The position numbers and the translations under genes were made by a program. A stretch of 64,000 nt of DNA from Aplectana chamaeleonis (Eukaryota > Nematoda > Chromadorea > Rhabditida > Cosmocercidae). A model generated the notes under the pieces. It was given only the letters and a program-made list of their open reading frames with translations. It made no database searches and was not told the DNA's origin. The DNA lies in NCBI GenBank assembly GCA_029168955.1, contig JAPDOI010000906.1, forward strand, positions 124,001-188,000, written 5' to 3'. This document shows positions 1-11,193 of the stretch, one piece after another. Every line of letters starts with the position of its first letter. Position 1 is the first letter of the stretch.

Positions 1-366
1 GAAGGATGCGATGAGGAAGAGCAGACGCTGGTGGGAAGAAGAAGAACGAAAGAGAGTCCAGCACGGCAGTGCGAAGAGAAAAAGGTGGTTTGGTTGGTGA
101 AAGAGTGGGGGGGAAGCTCAGAAAATGACAGCGTACCATTTAGTTACTAAGCATAGTTATTAGGTAGCTAAGGCGAAGCGATCTGAAGCGTGGAATTGCA
201 GATTGATGACGTCACAGCCTCTGCATTCTCCCCCACGTCGGGCAAAGTTATTTCCCCCCCCGTCGGGCAACTACGCCGACGTGGAGGGAGAAAGGAAGGG
301 TCCGACCCGACAGAAATCTGGGGTCGGACCCCGTTCAGGCTGGGGTCGGACCCGGCAAATATCTGA
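1..366 (+). repeat. Left terminal inverted repeat
   Basis: Pairs with 4338-4704. Its inner end reads GGCAAATATCTGAG, and the inner third holds three GGTCGGACCC-type palindromes. The outer end may extend past the window start. Confidence 0.8.
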
Positions 367-2245
367 GTCCAAGAACGGATCTTGATGTCTTCTTTTGTGT
401 TTGGTCATACCCCTCATCGGGTATCAGGATGGTTAAGAATATGAAAGGAGCCAATTTTTTTTGCCAGAAAAATTCTACTTTTGTGCTTTAGAAAAGCGTG
501 AAGAACGTTTTCCTCATTCAGCTAAGGACACGGCCGCAATAGTTTTCCTAGGTTGTTTTTCGAAAGAAAGCCTAGATCTGACCCTTACCGTAACGAAAAT
601 TTGAAAAAGGTTGCTGAAAATGCATCAAAACAAGTTAAAATGTTCTGTCACTGCTGGCACTCCACACTCTGATGCTTGTAATTCACTACCAAATGGCGAA
701 TTATTGTGAATGCTAGTTGCACTCCAAATGATAGGTTTTGGGTGGAAAAGAGAGACCGTGTTTTGATAAAGTTACAAAGAACTCTGTGATTCTCAAGTTC
801 AAGGTTGAGACGTTTCATATCATTCTCATCAGCTTCTTACCGATTTTTCCCGATACTGCTATACTTTATTTATTCACCAAGGCGCACGTAGTGCACGCAT
901 ATATCCTCTGCAAAAATTCGTACATTTCACGACTCATTGGGCGAGCGGCGCGCGCGATGCTGCTCCCTCCGTGTGTCATACGCTCTCGCTGTCTCTAACC
1001 TCCGCTCCGCACCAGCACGTGTAGAAACCATGAGAATTTCGCGGTTTTACAGCCTGTAAGCGAATATGACGAGGCTGAACAGATGGAAATCTCCGCTAAG
1101 GCTCCGTCCTTAGCAGACGACCAGCGGCAAAGCGTCAAGGCGTTGGAGCATCATGCGCCAGCGCTCAAACGCTGGCGCATGACGCTCGACGGCTGGCACA
1201 CTCAACGTGTCCGAGGACGGCACGTGGTTAACGGTGGTATCGATAATATTAGTGACAGCCGTTACGGTCACTATGCCTCCACCGTCAGCGACTGGCCGGC
1301 TGCTGTGGTCGCTGGGGAGTCAGATCAATATCAATTGCTGAAGATGTAAACCCCCAGCGTCACTTCACGGTCACTTGACGCTAAGACGTCTGCTATAAAC
1401 GGATCCTAAGACGCCTTCTTGGGGTACGGTGTCTTGATATCCTTCCCTCTCACCACTGCTGCCCCATCGAAAGTCAACTCAAGAACCGCCAAACCGATAG
1501 AGGGACTAATGAAGGACTAGGAGAGGTCAATGATTGAGGGACCGGGCACCCTAAATCGTTTATGACTTTTCAGGGCGACAACGGCTGGAGAGAAAATTTC
1601 TAGGATTTACGAGTTATGTGAATCAATCGTAAAACCTGAATGGAGGTTATGAGAATCAACGAGCTGCGGACTCTTCTTCGTGGAGTCTGACTTTGGAAGT
1701 CGTAAATAGCCATATACGCAGGTCTCCACAGCTACCGATAAGGCAGAGGGAGAGCAGGCGATGTGCGAAAAGAAGCTCTCTGTTTTTATCTCCTCAGTGG
1801 AATGGCAGCTCCATGGCCCAGGTTTGGAACCCATGGATTACGCTGGGTGGTCGCTCTTGACGGTGAAGGCATGCTTTCAACGACAACCGAGTTTGAAGCC
1901 CCTTCGCCCGAGTTCGAAGAAAGCATGGGATGCTATCGACTGCGACCAGCTGCATGCCGCCAAGCACTCGCTCCCAAACAAATTTCAGCCTGCATTTAGA
2001 GGTACAGTCCAACCTCAAAAACGAATTTTCCTTTTCCTGCATAACTTGGAGAAAATTTCGCGCTGATCACAGTGGTGTGTCAAGAATCGCTCAGAACTCA
2101 GTACAAACGGAGATTTTCTTTCATGGGGGCGTGGCCGACTTTTTCCTCGCTTATTTGAGCGAATTGAGATTTCGCGCAAGGCAGGGTTGCTATACACGGC
2201 GGCCGGAATATAATATCAAAAATTACTCCTGAGCTAGGATTGTGC
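367..2245. other. Interior of the long-TIR element, no gene recognised
   Basis: Short overlapping ORFs occur on both strands, but none has a recognisable domain or splice context. One perfect hairpin is present: a 13-bp stem at 1151-1163 and 1170-1182 (core CATGCGCCAGCG) with a 6-nt loop. Confidence 0.5.
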
Positions 2246-2253
2246 CTTTAGAG

Positions 2254-3738
2254 CAGGGCTGTGCGGAACTGTTCCGATTCCGTTTCCGTATTTCCGGTAC
2301 TTTTTGAGCTGTTCCGTTCCGTTTCCGGGTTTTTGGTCCCGGAAGCGGAAGAAAATAGTACTACAAGGTGAATGGTCACGCCTCCCCAGCGCACAAAGTC
2401 GCGGTGCCTCTGCGATCATCACAGCGTGAGTCTAATCCTGATCGCTTGGATCGGTGTCCCGCTCCTTTCAACCGTCACACGGTATACGCCCCCCCTCCAT
2501 CAACGCACAGGACAATCCCAACATGGGCTTGAGACCTTGGCGGCTACAGGAGGCATACTTTAGGTACTGTTGCGTGGGTGAGTACGTGGTGTTATCTGGC
2601 CGTCGAACCGTGGTTATCAGTCTCATCTCAGTTGAAAACCATCACAGTTTGCCTTTACAACCCTTTATCACAATTTTTTCGAAGCGCTGAACTATAGGCT
2701 GGCCATTACCCTTTCAAGCATCAATACCATACTTTGTTACAATCGAGTCCTCTGACTGAGAAACCAGAGAGGTAGAAACTTTCCCTCTTCGTCTCTCTAG
2801 CTATTCACGCACTTGCGGGGTTCAACCTCAGCGCCATAGAAATTGCACGCCATAGCCCCCAACTCCTCGTTTTCAGCAGCACGTGCTGCCAACGCATGCT
2901 GGGTTTCGGCCACTTCTCATCGGCAGCTTGTGCTGCACCTAGCAGCACCTATTGCTGCCTACGAGAGGTTCAACTCGATGTCGGCCCGGAGTGCGACCCC
3001 TCATTACATGTGTTGCTAGCAGCAGCACGTTATTCAAATGAAGAGAGTCTTTGAGCCACCACCTCTTCCTACCGGAGCTAGAGTTGCGATCCTTGTAATG
3101 GCTGGCAGCAAGGACGCCAACCTCGCCAAGATACGCAACAAAGGCATGATCCCCGCCTCGGTCCACTATAAGAAATCTTTCCTCGTGATGTGCAGTAGGG
3201 ACCACACTTTCAGCGTCCAAAATTGATATCCGGAAAATTGAGTACTTGAGATCACCTTCTGGGATCGGCCTCAAACGGACAACTGCTCTCTCAACAATGG
3301 TGGGTGCCATATGTATGTACCCGCTGCCGTCGTAGAACACCGATCGCACTGGAAAAAGCTGTCGAAGGTTGAAACTCGACATCAGAGAAATCAGCAGCAC
3401 TCTAGAAGAGGAGTTGCTCGAGCAGACTTATTTTCAGCTAACTAGGAGAACCTGCAGCAGCAGCACGTCTTCCTTTCATGCTTCAAATCTATTTCTACTC
3501 GGCTCGCTTGCAGTTTTAGACTGTAGCGCCACTTAGGCTTGAGGGAATAGACTGAGATCACAAGCTACAGAGGTACAACTGCATGCCATGAGCAGCGACG
3601 AAACCTACCATTTAATCATACTATAATTTTTCATTCACTTCCGTTTCCGTTTCCGGATTTCCGTTTCCGGCGATTTTCAGCCATTTTTCTTCCGTTTCCG
3701 TTTCCGGAAATCTTGAAATTGACTTCCGCACAGCCCTG
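2254..3738. mobile_element. Non-autonomous hAT-type element
   Basis: The ends are CAGGGCTGTGCGGAA and its reverse complement. They are flanked by a perfect 8-bp direct repeat CTTTAGAG (2246-2253 and 3739-3746). CAG-type termini and an 8-bp duplication are hallmarks of the hAT superfamily. Both subterminal regions are rich in TTTCCG repeats (about 2270-2360 and 3640-3720), which may be transposase-binding sites. No transposase ORF is seen in the 1,485 bp. It inserted exactly at the end of the TTAA-family MITE that follows. Confidence 0.85.
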
Positions 3739-4337
3739 CTTTAGAGGCATCGTTCACGATGAAAACCGAATTCCAGCTTCTGCGTTCAGTCGGACTAGTG
3801 GGTCACAACAATGTCACTCAGAACGTTTGAAGTTTCATATTCGCTTCTAAGTGAAGATTTGATTACCTCAAAAGAGCTTCCTGGGTGGGGGGGGGTCGAT
3901 CCGTTGTTACAAAGAACAAAACTCCGTGGTCGCTGCCGGCGATCGTGCGTTGATGCGTCGTAGGGCGCAATGCACACGCCACTTGATTTCACGTTTGACA
4001 CGATCGAAAGCAGCTGACAGCATTGGACGCAGCAGGTTAGTAACCCTTCATAATTTCGTTCAAGAAAAAACGATCGCTCGTCTGAATTGCGTCTTCGGTA
4101 AATTGCTTCTAACGCTGAGCCAAGGAACGAATCGCAAAACTGTTCCTTCCGTTCTTCGCGCAACTATCCCAAGTTGATGTCGGCGGGAACTTCAAATTTG
4201 TTTTAAGCCTTCCTGAAACGGGTTTTTCTTGAAAATTTTACGTTTTTGAGGGGGTTTTTGCAACCTTCATTCACTATAGGGATATAACACTAAAAAATCG
4301 AAAATCCAAGTATGGTTTTCATCGTATGTGATGCCTT
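3739..4337. mobile_element. TTAA-family MITE, GGCATCG subfamily
   Basis: It starts (TTT)AGAGGCATCGTTCACGATG and ends with the inverted form ATCGTATGTGATGCC. The body is collinear with 30821-31416, including the shared stretch around CGGACTAGTGGG. The few terminal bases left of the hAT insertion lie at about 2246-2253. It has no coding capacity. Confidence 0.7.
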
Positions 4338-4704
4338 CTCAGATATTTGCCGGGTCCGACCCCAGCCTGAACGGGGTCCGACCCCAGATTTCTGTCGGGT
4401 CGGACCCTTCCTTTCTCCCTCCACGTCGGCGTAGTTGACCGACGGGGAAATAACTTTGCCCGACGTGGGGGGAGAATGCAGAGGCTCTGACGTCATCAAT
4501 CTGCAATTCCACGCTTCAGATCGCTTCGCCTTAGCTACCTAATAACTATGCTTAGTAACTAAATCGTACGCTGTCATTTTCTAAGCTTCCCCCCCCCCAC
4601 TCTTTCACCACCCAAACCACCTTTTTCTCTTCGCACTGCCGTGCTGGACTCTCTTTTGTTCTTCTTCTTCCCACCAGCGTCTGCTCTTCCTCATCGCATC
4701 CTTC
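4338..4704 (-). repeat. Right terminal inverted repeat
   Basis: Reverse complement of 1-366, beginning CTCAGATATTTGCC and ending CATCGCATCCTTC. A TTAA-family MITE abuts its inner edge. Confidence 0.8.
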
Positions 4705-4746
4705 CGGCTGTATTAGCGTCTGATCTTCCTCATCCCATCCTTCCCG

Positions 4747-4799
4747 CTTCGAACAAGGGGAACTGGAAGCTACCAGCTTCCAGTTCCCCTTGTCCGAAG
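4747..4799. repeat. Near-perfect hairpin, 25-bp stem
   Basis: 4747-4771 pairs with 4775-4799 around a 3-nt loop, with one mismatch. The core is ACAAGGGGAACTGGAAGCT. It lies just outside the right TIR of the first element. It could be a tiny foldback insertion or a structured transcript end. Confidence 0.7.
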
Positions 4800-5518
4800 A
4801 ATTACTAGTTACCCAGGCTTTTGTCTCATTTAAGCTCTTCTATACAGTTTTTCCTTCATGTTCTTGCACCCCCATCTCTTTTCTTCCTTGAGAAATAATC
4901 AATCAACAACATTTGTCAACAAATCTCCAAAACAAAACACATAAAACACTCCGTAGACACTCAGCTTTTCGATAAACAGATTTGTTTTTTCGCGAGTCCG
5001 CGGGAAAAATCATTGCATAAGAAACACTTGATAATTTTTTCTAGGGTACAAAAGAAGCAAATTACTAAATTTACCAGCAGATGTACCTTTAAATAACAGA
5101 GCACATAAAATACGCCTGATAGTCTCGCAGGAACACAAAACCTATCAACAGATCTACTTTTTCAAAATGATAACCACGGAAGGTACCGAGAAAGGGAGGA
5201 CGAATGTAGAAAGAAAAGAAGACAATATGTTGAAACATGAGTTCAACCACTCATAAGCTCTAACAATGAAAGAGTTTCGCAACTCTGAGGTCCTGCTCCA
5301 TTAACTGTACCATGCGACTCAAAAGAACATCTCCAAACAAGGAAGCTTGCATTTGAGGTCTGCGCATATGTGTGTTTGCTGGAAATTGATTCAGTGATCA
5401 TTAAATCTAAATAAGATAAAACTCACAAATTGGATAGTCACCTTTTATAACAACAGTGGTGGTATTACCATCCTGACCATCCTGAATAATGCCGATTGGT
5501 GTGTGCGGAGACTTGTAT
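4800..5518. other. AT-rich spacer, nothing recognised
   Basis: No ORF, repeat match within the window or RNA gene was recognised. Confidence 0.4.
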
Positions 5519-5817
5519 TCATTGGATCCGAATCAGAAAATTTCGGATACTCGGATTTCGGATAACTCAAAGTTCAAAGGTGGCTGATATCTGACTCAAA
5601 CGGATAGATTCAAAATAACAACATCGAATTATCCGAGTAATTCGGATAGATATGCTAAACGGATAGTTGGATCTCGGGTCAATCCGAAAATTTCGTTTTT
5701 TCGGTGATTCGGATTTTGGATCACTCGGATTACGACCTTTTTGCGGTGAATCGGATTTCGAATCATGAAAATTTTGGTTCATTCGGATGGATATCCGAAA
5801 ATGAGTGAGTCGGATCT
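5519..5817. repeat. Degenerate TCGGAT-rich repeat
   Basis: It is dense with TCGGAT/ATCCGA words in both orientations. Its right end (GGATATCCGAAAATGAGTGA) matches the right end of 22023-22310 (GGATATCCGAAAAGGAGTGA), so these are two copies of one family. It may be the subterminal repeat zone of a DNA transposon. Confidence 0.6.
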
Positions 5818-6004
5818 AATGTATAGAGACTTGTCATCGTTTGAAAAAGTCTCCCACACACCAGGACCATCGATTTCGTGTTCACCATCAAATTTATACA
5901 TGTAAGGATATACCTGCACCCGAAATAAAAAGGCGCTGCAGCACGAAGTTTTTGAACACATTTTCTCTCGGATCATTCGCCGGCGCGCATTGTCTGTCAT
6001 TGTC

Positions 6005-6290
6005 ATGAGTCTTGCGCTCATTTACCGACGCTGGGCACACTCCTAGCGAGGTCTCGCACAGTTTCTTCAGCAATCGGCGCACTCCCAGGAGAGTCCCGTA
6101 CACTTTCCCTGGCTCTCGCCGCACTCCCAGTTGAGTAACACACATTTTCCCCGGCGCTTAGCACACTATCAGTTGGATCCCGCAGAAAATTCTCCAGCGC
6201 TGGACGCATTCCCAGTTGAGTCTCCTGTATTTTTCCCGGCGCTTGGCCCATTCCCACTTGGATCCCGCACACTTTCCCCGACCCTGTGCC
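6005..6290. repeat. 42-bp minisatellite, left block
   Basis: About seven degenerate units built on GGCGCACTCCCAGTTG then CCCGCACACTTTCCCC. The period is a multiple of three, which leaves minus-strand ORFs with a 14-residue repeat. I regard these as by-products of the repeat. The array continues at 6993 beyond an inserted MITE. Confidence 0.7.
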
Positions 6291-6992
6291 TCTGCCAGCG
6301 CGTAGCTAGATGCCTCACACGGAAACCGGAGATGCCTAGGGTGTCGGAGGCATCTAGTCTAATTTTGACACGAGAATTTACGTAAATTACGGAAAGTTTA
6401 GCCCCAATTGGTGAAATTTTAGCTACAGCGCCCGCATAATCTACGTGAATTCTCGCTACAGCCCTCGGTCGATCGACCCAATAAGTCCCGATCCGTACTG
6501 GAAAGGCGATCCCCTCTACGATCGACCGCAACGCCGTTTCTTCCCCACGGCATGCACCTTCCCAGCGGTCAAAAATATCCTCGGCAAGGTCTTCCAGAGA
6601 GCGACACGGGGTCACCCTCCACGACCAGCCACAGTTTTTCAAGTAAGCACTCTGTGAGTTGACTCGGCCAACACTGTTCGAACGGCATCCCAGCGTTCCG
6701 CGTAGCCAGCGCGGGTACAAGATTGCATCACAACACAGGCTGTCGCTAAATCCGTAGATTCTCGCTACAATTTTATAGCGAGAATATACGGGTTTAGCGA
6801 CAAAGAGAGCAATGTTTCGACTTTAGCCTTCGTTTTTACGTAAAATACGCGCAGAATTTGCACCCTTGTAGTCTCGACACAAGAATATGCGCGTTTTAGC
6901 TATCGTAGCCAGAACCCGTAAATTCAGGCTACATGGAATGGGGCGGCATTTCAGGCCACGCCCTCGGAAGCATCTAGCTACGCGTTGGCAGA
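6291..6992. mobile_element. TIR element inserted in the 42-bp minisatellite
   Basis: The left end TCTGCCAGCGCGTAGCTAGA is inverted at the right end (TCTAGCTACGCGTTGGCAGA) with one mismatch. The interior carries several inverted TACGTAAATTC/GAGAATTTACG-type motifs and TAGCTACAG stretches. GTGC lies on both sides and may be a short target duplication. No gene was seen. Confidence 0.7.
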
Positions 6993-7150
6993 GTGCGCTT
7001 TCTCAGTTGGATCCCGCACAAATGCTCCTGCGCTTGGCGCACTCCCACTTTGATCCCGCACACTCTCCCCGACGCTCTGCGCACTCTCACTTGGACCCCA
7101 CACAAATTCCCCGGCGCTTGGCGCACTTTTAGTTGAATCCCGCACAATTT
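6993..7150. repeat. 42-bp minisatellite, right block
   Basis: About four further units of the same sequence and orientation as 6005-6290. It was separated from the left block by the MITE. Confidence 0.7.
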
Positions 7151-7811
7151 TTTTGCTAAACGTATTTCCAAATTTCGATGTTTTTTGGCGTTCCGTTTTC
7201 CGAGTGGGCCGATTTCCGAAATTGAGAAGACCCTTCCGATTACCGAAATTCAGAAAAAAAACCGTTATCCCTGGTTGCGATCAACTTAGCATCGGCGCGC
7301 CATGCAAGCTTGAGCAAACCACGTAACCATGATTTTCTTGAACAATTTAATTCTGTCTGAACAAAAAATACGTACGCTCACCGATGAAGGTTTTCCTGTA
7401 ATGGAACAACACCATTCAGTGGTGGATGAACAGTCATTCCAATAAATGCACGAAATCCATTTTCAGCTATTATTTTGAGCTCAACAAGCCAACATGCCCC
7501 ATCTGAACCTGAAAAAGTGAATTGATCAATGCTACCTTCGCCGACTTATCAACTATAAACATGACGATAAACGCCTTTTTTGCGGGAAGCAAGCACTGTG
7601 CGAGCCGACGGTTCATCAAAAAACCCATTCCGTCCCCCTTGAAGACGTGCTAACCTAAATTCTTACTGGTTCCCGCTATAGCAAATACTAGATTGACGAT
7701 TTCAAAAAAGTCTCAGCATCCGTCTGGAAAGCGAACGCTTCCTCTTTTACACCATTCCATTCATCAATTTTTATTATTTTTCTGCTATTATTGTGCTTAT
7801 TATTGTCCTGC
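7151..7811. other. Spacer, nothing recognised
   Basis: No supported gene or repeat. Confidence 0.4.
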
Positions 7812-8307
7812 TTAAAGGCAGTGTTCACGATAATCATTGGTTTTGAGATTAATTGCTGATCCGATTGTTGGGCCCCGGGTAGAACTGAAATGACGAAGAA
7901 ATCGAGAAAACGCACCAGAAGGGCACGAGATCCACAAATCTCACCGCGCCTCCAAAGTCTCACAGAAACTGTTCGTGGTGACAATGAAATCTTCTGTGGA
8001 GCCGTCTTTTTCACTTCTCCACTCTCTGTTGCTTCATACTTTCGTACAGACCCTAACTAGTACTGTTTTGTCTCAAATGTTCTTCCATTTTTGATTAATC
8101 CCATTTTCACCTGGGACAACAAAAGTGAACATGTTCATACAACCGGACAACTAGTCCTGGCCAGAGAATGAAGTCATTGAAATGAGACGTTCTCGTACGT
8201 TTTCTCGCTGTCTCTGCGTTGTTTTGGTATCACTGGGGTGCTATCGCATTGTTTTGATTGTGAGTTGAGAACTCGGAGACGAGAATCATCGTGAACACTG
8301 CCTTTAA
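7812..8307. mobile_element. TTAA-flanked MITE
   Basis: TTAA occurs at 7812-7815 and 8304-8307. The inverted termini read TTAAAGGCAGTGTTCACGAT. The family recurs at 30369-31520 and 43249-43703, with a truncated end near 15905 and a relative at 63057-63246. Because TA sits inside TTAA, a TA duplication (Tc1/mariner) and a TTAA duplication (piggyBac) cannot be told apart here. It is non-coding. Confidence 0.85.
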
Positions 8308-10120
8308 TTGAGAATGTTCATAAAGTGTTTCGGCGACAAATTTAGTTTGCTCCTGCTCGTCTGCTTGTGTGAAGCAAGCGGAGAGGCAGAGAGAAACTGT
8401 GGGGGAGAAGGAGACGCAGCATACGCGCATCCGCACGCGATCAAAGACAGTAAATTTTGCCCCGAAATAGATTATACATATACAGCTTGTTCCCAGGAAA
8501 GAACTCGACCGAACTAGAAGAATGTAAAGCAGGCGGCAGCGCTGTGCGTTTGAAGCATCTCACAAGTCTCCGAAAGAAAAAGAATAGAAAGAAAGAAAAG
8601 ATCACTGCGAAATCAATCTCAGAGTCTATCATATCTATCTGTATTAATACTAAAAACATAAGCAACATTATTTCTTGAAGATTTTTTAACCGATTTTGAC
8701 GATTTAGCTAAAGATTTGGTATTCTTTTGGATTAGAAGACCCACCAGAGAAGTTTATTGAGGATCGTTGATCGCGCTGAAGCTGTCGAATCATTCAGTCT
8801 TTACCAAACACACTAGACTAGTTTGTGTGACAAACCGATCTGTCGGCCGAACCGAAAGAGTTGCTTGTTATTGAATACTCTAATGTATCTTCCGATTCGA
8901 AAGAACACCAAGGATTTTCTCGAACAAAAAAGAACCCCAACTTCTGCCGATTCCAAAGTTCACGCAGGCTTTCCCTCCTGGGATGAATTCGCTGTTTTCC
9001 CCAGGACAACGAATGGAGATGAGGAAAACATAAATATGAAGAATATCAAATGTAGTTGAGGAAAAGAAGAATATGAGGAGCAATTAAAAAATGCGAGCCA
9101 TGGAAGAGTGTTGATAATAATGATGACGTGGCTCGGTGAATTGTGACGTGCAATGACGAGGAGAAACAGATCGATCGCGGTGAAGTATGCAGGGGGCGAA
9201 TGTGAGTTCGAACGGACGGCTGGGAGTTCGAACGGAAGTTGTCGGGACCTAGCCGACGTCGAGCGTTTCGCCCCTCGGGCGTTCGAACGCTGTTCCGATT
9301 GCTATTAGGCTGGGGTCGGACCCTTTGAGTGCCTGAGTTTAAGGCAAAAGAGGTTTTTTTTTTCAAAATCTTGAAGCCTGTTATTACTAAAATTCTTGTA
9401 AAGCTATGCAAAGATGGTTAGTTTTCATTGTCAAATTAGTTTTTTTACGGAGCACTGCATAAGTGCAAGAGCTTTTGGCTCACCCTGTAACTAGCGAATC
9501 ACCGCTGCGCTTCCAAAAACCTTATTCTAAGTCTTCATATTGGGCATGAAACTAGAATGAGTAAGATTTTAAGCTTCGCGTAATGTATTTGCCTGCCTGT
9601 CAGATGCTAGAGGGAAGGCGTGGCAACATTGGCTAATCCAAGGATGTCATTTCCATGAAGGTCGTACTTCAAGAACGACCTAACCAATCTTGTGCTTGAC
9701 CGTACTTGTTCCCTCTAATTTTAAGAATAGATTGCGCGTCAACTGTATCCCCATCAGAAAATCGGGTCATTGTGAAAAAGGAAACTTCATCACGGAAGAA
9801 CCGGTAATACATATACAAGATCACCCGCAGAAAACAAATTTGGTCCTGGCATCAATGGAACATAACACAGAATGATTAAAACAACTACCGACCGGAGATG
9901 TGATCTACGACTTCAATCATTTACATAGCTTAGACTGTATATTGGCTAGCGGTCAAAATGGATAAGGCACTAAATTCTATACAGGAACGCACGTAGGAAC
10001 CTCATGGGCGACATGTGGAGATTGGCTTGAGACCTTTATGCGAGACTGGCTACCAGATGGTCCTCCATTTGCAACGGTTTTATACCTGAAACGCGAAAAC
10101 GTACAAACACTATTATTGTA
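8308..10120. other. Spacer with a repeat fragment
   Basis: Only short unsupported ORFs. A fragment near 9305-9340 (GGCTGGGGTCGGACCC) matches the inner TIR of the first element. Nothing else was recognised. Confidence 0.4.
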
Positions 10121-11193
10121 TAACTGTACGACATCCCCATTTTTCATGATACCGCGTTTTATGGAAGACTTAAACTTTTCCTGCTGACACCATTGTAATC
10201 AGCACACCAAAAATTTTCGGGAATCTTCTTCACGATTTGATACAGCTTTCGTAGCTTTTTTGAAAAAATTTTTCCAGTTTTTTGTGTCATATCTATATGA
10301 CACCCATCAACAGAAAACTTTCCCTGCCTCAGTCATCGCATAAGAAATGATGAATCGGTGGTGAAATCATGCCAAGAACATGTCCCGAGGTTGTCGACTC
10401 TCTTCCGGAAAAACTGCTATCTCCGCACTGAGCGCCGCAGGACTCTCTCACAGCGAGATTTCGAAGGAAGTCCACCGTACCCGTTACGTAGTTGCGACCT
10501 ATCTGTAATTCAATTGGCTATGGCACGAAGAACTCGTCTGGACGTTCAAGGAACATCATTCAGCAGTATTAGAGACAGATACGAAGACTTGTTCCCAACG
10601 GCACCTCCTCGCTGTCTCGAATTCGTCTATCAATGCTCCGTATAGCCGACCATTTGGAGGTGAATCACGAGGAACGGAAACCTCGTGAGAGGAGCACTGA
10701 AGAAGGCTTCAGCTCTTACAGACACTCACGAAATCGTCCGGCTTTTCCTCGCTCGAGCAAGCGTGACAACTGAGTGGCAAAAGATGGCAATTGAAAGACG
10801 GCGTTACATCTGACTTATAGCATGACCCTGAGCCAATCTAAAGAGTTCAGGTTATCTTCTCGGATGATAAGAAAAATTAACCTCGATGATCCCGACGATC
10901 GGAACAGCTTCAGACCTACAAAAAGATCCTTTCCACTTCGGCCGCAGGAATTTCGGAGGTGGCTCCCAAATCGTGTGGGGAGCACTCAGCTACTCTGAGC
11001 TACTTTGAATAGCATTCGTCAGTTGCCGGATACTCTTCTGAGTCGCAGGACCAGTTGGGACCTCATCTCCTGCCGTTTCTACGCTTTCAAGGAGACTATG
11101 AATAGACTATTCATCAAGACAACGCGAGTGTCCATAAGGGCGGCCAACGAAGAACTTCCTGCGCAGCATAATGTGCCTATTCTCGGGTAGCCC

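Larger units (their letters stand above)
1..4704. mobile_element. DNA transposon with ~367 bp terminal inverted repeats, non-autonomous
   Basis: Bases 1-366 reappear reverse-complemented at 4338-4704 with only scattered mismatches. The left end is cut by the window edge, so no target duplication can be checked. Both TIRs contain the palindrome TGACGTCA (207-214 and 4488-4495) and inner copies of GGTCGGACCC. Nothing between the TIRs encodes a recognisable transposase, and much of the interior is a later hAT-type insertion. The superfamily is unassigned. A short piece of the inner TIR recurs near 9305-9340, so the family is dispersed. Confidence 0.75.

Noticed and set aside
1083..1349. 88-codon ORF as a gene
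   Set aside because: It spans an inverted repeat, has no recognisable domain or splice context, and lies inside a transposon.
6018..6272. Repeat-containing minus-strand ORF as a repeat protein gene
   Set aside because: The repeat follows the 42-bp minisatellite in several frames and is broken by the MITE. It is better explained as repeat DNA.
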